Below are positions 14,347-17,373 of a DNA stretch of 17,373 nucleotides, piece by piece. This DNA comes from an uncultured Clostridia bacterium. GTDB taxonomy: Bacteria > Bacillota > Clostridia > UMGS1883. Within the stretch, counting starts at the first letter, position 1; every line of letters starts with the position of its first letter. Location: positions 1 through 17,373 of the forward strand of contig CANQKL010000014.1 of the NCBI GenBank assembly GCA_947624455.1. The letters run 5' to 3'. A model generated the notes under the pieces. The model worked only from the letters and a program-made list of their open reading frames with translations, was not told the origin of the DNA and searched no databases. The translations under genes and the position numbers were made by a program.

Positions 14347-15006
14347 TCAAAATTCCGTATTTTCATCCAGCGTTCCTAACTCATACCCCGCGGCCTCCAC
14401 AAGGGAGAGTATCTCGTCTAAAGCCATGGATGTACTCTTGCGGTCATGGAGCAGGATCACCGCCTTAGGGCCCGCGGCCTCAAGACCGGCGCGAAGGTTA
14501 CGCAGCACCGCCGTCCGATCCACTACCGCGCCAATGGAATCCCGTGGATCCACGTTCCAGTCAAAAATTTTATACCCCGCCGTTTCCAAAAGCTGCCGCT
14601 GCTTGTCGGTTAAGTTGGGCTTGCTGCCATAAGGAGTGCGCACCACCCGGCTCCGACGGCCCAAAAGCTTATAAAGGGCCTCGTTAGTCTCGTTCATTTC
14701 GTTCAGCGGGCTGGTGGGAGTAGCGTAAATATCCCCATTGTGGCTGACTCCGTGGAGGCCGATGGTGAAGCCGTTAGTCTCCATCATTTTAATATAGTCG
14801 GGATAAGTCTCTATCCTGTCCTTCAGCACAAAAAAGGCCGCCCCGGCCTTGTGCCGCTTCAGTGTTTCAATTATGTTTGGCGTGTTAAGGGTCGGCCCGT
14901 CGTCGATGGTTATATAAGCTACCTTTTTCTGGGGCGTCGCCCCGTCAACGATCACCGAAAAAATAATTATAAGCGCCGCGAGGGCAAAAAATACAAAACG
15001 CCGCAT
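14347..15006 (-). CDS. Membrane-anchored or secreted polysaccharide deacetylase (NodB/CE4 family)
   Basis: This is a 219-residue carbohydrate esterase family 4 protein. A hydrophobic N-terminus (about 4-21) acts as a signal peptide or single membrane anchor, placing the enzyme outside the cell. The five NodB motifs are present: TIDDGPT with catalytic Asp35 and metal-binding Asp36, GLHGVSH with metal ligands His85 and His89, RTPYGS at 123-128, FDWNVDPRD near 148-156 and ILLHD with His187. Members remove N- or O-acetyl groups from peptidoglycan, chitin oligomers or xylan; peptidoglycan is the commonest target of such short single-domain clostridial forms, but the substrate here is not determined. 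GAGGTGA lies 4 bases before the ATG. It diverges from the GH127 gene and ends at its own terminator. Confidence 0.92.
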   Translation of the reverse strand: MRRFVFFALAALIIIFSVIVDGATPQKKVAYITIDDGPTLNTPNIIETLKRHKAGAAFFVLKDRIETYPDYIKMMETNGFTIGLHGVSHNGDIYATPTSPLNEMNETNEALYKLLGRRSRVVRTPYGSKPNLTDKQRQLLETAGYKIFDWNVDPRDSIGAVVDRTAVLRNLRAGLEAAGPKAVILLHDRKSTSMALDEILSLVEAAGYELGTLDENTEF

Positions 15007-15058
15007 AGGCTCACCTCGTTACAGCCTATGATAGGATGGAATTTTTTATGTTTCCCCC

Positions 15059-15087
15059 TTGCCAATCCCAGAGTTTTATGATATACT
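15059..15087 (+). promoter_or_regulatory. Promoter of the GH127 gene
   Basis: TTGCCA (15059-15064) and TATACT (15082-15087) are separated by 17 bases, with TGA just before the -10 box (extended -10). The predicted start near 15094 leaves an unusually long leader of about 188 bases before the ATG at 15282. Confidence 0.7.
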
Positions 15088-15093
15088 AAACCA

Positions 15094-15281
15094 AAGGCTC
15101 CAATGTACCGTGATTTTACGCGCCGCCAGGCTTTTCCCTCGATTTGTCCGGTATGGCCGCGTCCATTGAAGCTAAGGCTCAAGCGCGGAACGATCGAACT
15201 CCGCGACGGCTTATTCGTTAAAAATGCTTTGCAGGCGTCAAGGCTGTTATGCGCAGAAATTTTTCTACAAGGAGAAGCAGT
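15094..15281 (+). promoter_or_regulatory. Long untranslated leader of GH127, with a possible coupled leader ORF
   Basis: The leader holds a 60-codon open frame starting ATG 15103 (AAAGG 6 bases upstream) whose TGA overlaps the GH127 start (ATGA at 15282-15285). Its codons and composition differ from the neighbouring genes and the peptide (starting MYRDFTRRQAF) is not recognised, so it may not be a real gene. A 6-base stem (15184-15189 with 15200-15205) encloses CGATCG. Confidence 0.25.
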
Positions 15282-17225
15282 ATGAAAATCGCTACAAATG
15301 AGTTTGCCCCTCTCAAAAACGTAAAAATAACGGACGGCTTCTGGAGTCGTTACACCGACATCGCAAAGGACAAAATAATTCCATACCAGTGGCAGGCCAT
15401 AAACGACCTGGTACCCGACACGGAGCCTAGCCACGCCATAGCCAACTTCCGTATTGCCGCCGGCCTTGAGGAGGGCGAGTTCAACGGATATGTGTTTCAG
15501 GACAGCGATGTGTACAAGTGGCTGGAGGCCGTGGCTTACAGGCTGACCATCGCCCCCGACAAGGAGCTGGAGGCCACCGCCGACGGGGTCATAGATCTGA
15601 TGGAAAAGGCGCAGGACGAGGACGGATACCTGATGACCTATTTTCAGATACAGCAGCCGGACAAAAAATTCACCAACCTTTTGGACTGTCATGAGCTTTA
15701 CTGCGCCGGTCACATGACCGAGGCGGGAGTCGCCTACTACGAGGCCACCGGCAAAGACAAGCTGCTTAACATTGTCCGCCGTTTCATCGACCTCATTGAC
15801 TCCAAAATCGGCCCCGAGGAAGGCAAACTCCACGGCTATCCCGGCCATCCGGAGCTGGAGCTGGCTCTGATGCGGCTTTACGGCGTAACCGGGGAGAAGC
15901 GCTACCTCAACCTCTGCCAATACATGATAGACGCCCGGGGTACCGAGCCCAATTTCTTTGAGGAGGAACTTAAAGCCCGGGGCTATGTGAATCACTGGAA
16001 CGGTCATCAGGATCGGGTTGACAAACACTATAACCAGTCCCACAAGCCCATACGGGAACAGACCGAAGCCACGGGACACGCCGTGCGGGCGGGCTACTTA
16101 TACACCGGCGTGGCGGCGCTGGCTGCCGAAACCGGGGACGAAGGGCTGAAAAAGGCCGCCGAAAACCTTTGGGACAACATCACTCAAAAGCAGATGTACA
16201 TAACCGGCGGCGTGGGCGCTCAAGTCCATGGCGAGGCTTTCAGCTTCAACTACCATTTGCCCAACGACACCGTTTATAACGAGACTTGCGCGGCGATAGC
16301 CATGGTGTTCTTTGCCAGACAGATGCTCCGCATGGATGTGGACAGTAAATATTCCGACATTATGGAGCGGCTCCTTTATAACGGAACTATCTGCGGAATG
16401 TCCCTTGACGGGCGGCATTTCTTCTACACCAACCCTCTGGAAATGTGGGAAGAAGCCACACAAAAGGCCGGCCCCTGCCGCCACATTCGCAGTAAAAGGC
16501 CCGGCTGGTTTGGCTGCGCCTGCTGTCCGCCCAATCTCGCGAGAATGATAACGTCCTTGGGGGGATATATTTACTCGTCTTCTCCCGACACGATTTACGC
16601 CCACCTGTTCATAGGCGGCGAAGCGGAAATAGATATGCCCTTTGGGCGCGTGCGCGTCGAGCAGAGCGGCAATTATCCTTGGGACGGAAAAATTTCCTTC
16701 CGGCTCAGCGCCGGGGACTACGCCTTTGCCGTCAGGATCCCCTCTTGGGCCAGAAGCTTTGAACTTAAAGTCAACGGCCTCAGCGTCTCACCCGTGCTGA
16801 AAAAGGGCTACGCCTACATAAACCGCAAGTGGAAGGACGATGACAGCATATGCCTGACGCTGCCAATGCCCGTGGAGCTTATGGAGGCCAATCCTCTCGC
16901 TCGGGAGGATAACGGCATGGCCGCTATCATGCGCGGGCCTTTGGTCTATTGTCTGGAGTCCGCCGACAACGGCGACTGCCTCAGCGCTCTGCGCTTAGGC
17001 GAGCCGGAGAGCTTCGCCGCCTATGCCGACAGCACGCTTTTTGAGGGAGCGGTCAACATAAAAGGTAAGGCTTACCGCCGCCCTAACTGGGCCGAGAACG
17101 CCCTTTACCGGCCGATTTCCGCCGCTGAAGATGAAACTGAGCTGACCGCCATACCCTACGCCTTTTGGGGCAACCGCGAGGACACAAGGGAAATGACCGT
17201 GTGGGTCAGAGCCAATAGGAGCTGA
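15282..17225 (+). CDS. Cytoplasmic GH127 beta-L-arabinofuranosidase (HypBA1-like)
   Basis: This is a 647-residue enzyme without a signal peptide, close in length to B. longum HypBA1 (658), which removes the terminal beta-1,2-linked L-arabinofuranose from hydroxyproline-linked arabino-oligosaccharides. The catalytic zinc-thiolate centre is present: Glu334 and Cys336 in YNETCAAI, and Cys414-Cys415 in FGCACCPPN, Cys414 being the nucleophile. Glu318 in VHGEAF sits 16 residues before Glu334, as the proposed acid residue does in HypBA1. The (alpha/alpha)6 barrel fills about 10-430, and beta-sandwich domains follow, including FAVRIPSWA and a late MRGPLVYCLE segment. ATG 15282 is chosen because AAGGAG lies 7 bases upstream; the in-frame ATG at 15249 has no such site. 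It is a single-gene unit between a promoter and a terminator. It probably finishes degradation of imported oligosaccharides; the importer is not in this window. Confidence 0.94.
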   Translation: MKIATNEFAPLKNVKITDGFWSRYTDIAKDKIIPYQWQAINDLVPDTEPSHAIANFRIAAGLEEGEFNGYVFQDSDVYKWLEAVAYRLTIAPDKELEATADGVIDLMEKAQDEDGYLMTYFQIQQPDKKFTNLLDCHELYCAGHMTEAGVAYYEATGKDKLLNIVRRFIDLIDSKIGPEEGKLHGYPGHPELELALMRLYGVTGEKRYLNLCQYMIDARGTEPNFFEEELKARGYVNHWNGHQDRVDKHYNQSHKPIREQTEATGHAVRAGYLYTGVAALAAETGDEGLKKAAENLWDNITQKQMYITGGVGAQVHGEAFSFNYHLPNDTVYNETCAAIAMVFFARQMLRMDVDSKYSDIMERLLYNGTICGMSLDGRHFFYTNPLEMWEEATQKAGPCRHIRSKRPGWFGCACCPPNLARMITSLGGYIYSSSPDTIYAHLFIGGEAEIDMPFGRVRVEQSGNYPWDGKISFRLSAGDYAFAVRIPSWARSFELKVNGLSVSPVLKKGYAYINRKWKDDDSICLTLPMPVELMEANPLAREDNGMAAIMRGPLVYCLESADNGDCLSALRLGEPESFAAYADSTLFEGAVNIKGKAYRRPNWAENALYRPISAAEDETELTAIPYAFWGNREDTREMTVWVRANRS

Positions 17226-17239
17226 GTAAAAACGTTCAA

Positions 17240-17261
17240 GGGGAACCCTTTCGGGTTCCCC
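17240..17261. terminator. Terminator between GH127 and the convergent gene
   Basis: GGGGAACCC (17240-17248) and GGGTTCCCC (17253-17261) form a perfect 9-base stem around TTTC, 15 bases after the GH127 stop. T-rich sequence follows on the plus strand (17266-17275) and on the minus strand (complement of 17226-17232), so it can serve both converging genes. Confidence 0.85.
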
Positions 17262-17279
17262 TCATGTTTGTTTTTCCAG

Positions 17280-17373
17280 CTATTTTTTAGCGTCTTTCCC
17301 GGCCTTGTCATTGGCCTTGTCGTCGGACTTGTCTTCATAGCGGTAGTCGTAGGAATAGCCGTAACCATAGCCG
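17280..17373 (-). CDS. C-terminal end of a gene cut by the window edge; Tyr/Gly-repeat tail, possibly a tyrosine autokinase
   Basis: Only the last 30 codons and the TAG stop (17280-17282) are inside the window; the gene continues beyond 17373. In the frame read from 17372 the tail is GYGYGYSYDYRYEDKSDDK followed by ANDKAGKDAKK. Alternating Tyr-Gly runs followed by a Lys/Asp-rich end are typical of the autophosphorylated C-terminal tyrosine cluster of bacterial BY-kinases (CpsD/CapB/EpsB type), which control export of capsule or exopolysaccharide. The terminator at 17240-17261 lies just past the stop, which supports a real gene end. With so little sequence, other proteins with low-complexity Tyr-rich tails remain possible. 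Confidence 0.55.
   Translation of the reverse strand, partial: GYGYGYSYDYRYEDKSDDKANDKAGKDAKK

Noticed and set aside
15249..15284. ATG at 15249 as the GH127 start
   Set aside because: No ribosome binding site precedes it, and the added 11 residues lie over the AAGGAG that serves ATG 15282.
14967..16079. 370-codon open frame on the minus strand opposite the start of GH127
   Set aside because: It overlaps the deacetylase start, the GH127 promoter and the conserved GH127 barrel, and its product resembles no known family. It is an antisense shadow.
17156..17368. 70-codon minus-strand open frame near the right edge
   Set aside because: It runs through the terminator hairpin into the GH127 3' end and has a Thr/Pro-rich composition. 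The neighbouring frame with the Tyr-Gly tail, stopping at 17280-17282, is the convincing one.
1..17373. CRISPR array, tRNA genes, insertion sequences or phage genes
   Set aside because: No regularly spaced repeats, cloverleaf-like RNA, transposase or phage protein was seen on either strand.

Overview
The window looks like a chromosomal segment from a plant-polysaccharide-degrading bacterium of the Clostridia (Firmicutes). The evidence is strong AGGAGG-type ribosome binding sites, TTGACT/TATAAT-type promoters, lon followed by engB (an order known from Firmicutes), a CmpB-type membrane protein family typical of Firmicutes, and Gram-positive style Sec signal peptides. The exact family or genus cannot be read from the sequence. 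No tRNA, rRNA, CRISPR array, transposase or prophage gene was seen.

Layout. (1) 1-135: non-coding tail downstream of engB with one perfect inverted repeat. (2) 136-3109, minus strand: lon then engB, overlapping, from a consensus promoter at 3151-3179. (3) 3233-10669, plus strand: a three-gene operon for secreted proteins with its own promoter and a strong terminator. It encodes a GH43 glycosidase with an arabinose-binding trefoil, a non-catalytic LamG/Ig/LamG protein, and a 1204-residue multidomain enzyme of the GH127/GH146 (DUF1680) group. (4) 10708-13493, minus strand: tgt, an RluA-family pseudouridine synthase and a CmpB-family membrane protein, tightly packed as one operon. (5) 13595-15006, minus strand: a Nudix hydrolase and a membrane-anchored polysaccharide deacetylase, separated by about 300 bases holding a terminator, an overlapping promoter and a run of tandem hairpins that would form the Nudix mRNA leader. 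(6) 15059-17261, plus strand: a promoter, a long leader, a cytoplasmic GH127 beta-L-arabinofuranosidase and a terminator. (7) 17280-17373, minus strand: the last 30 codons of a gene cut by the window edge, with a Tyr/Gly-repeat tail like that of bacterial tyrosine kinases.

How the genes could work together (inference). The GH43 and GH146-like enzymes are exported and would trim arabinofuranosyl side chains from arabinan, arabinoxylan or hydroxyproline-linked plant glycans. Short beta-linked arabinosides imported by a transporter outside this window would then be split by the cytoplasmic GH127. The exported LamG protein may be a glycan-binding partner. The two arabinoside units sit on the same strand on either side of an oppositely oriented block of RNA-modification and other genes. 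No sugar transporter, regulator or arabinose catabolic gene is present.

The most unusual items are the EF-hand/dockerin-like calcium loop inside the GH43 catalytic domain, the catalytically empty LamG protein that shares a C-terminal module with the GH146-like enzyme, and the multi-hairpin leader upstream of the Nudix gene.
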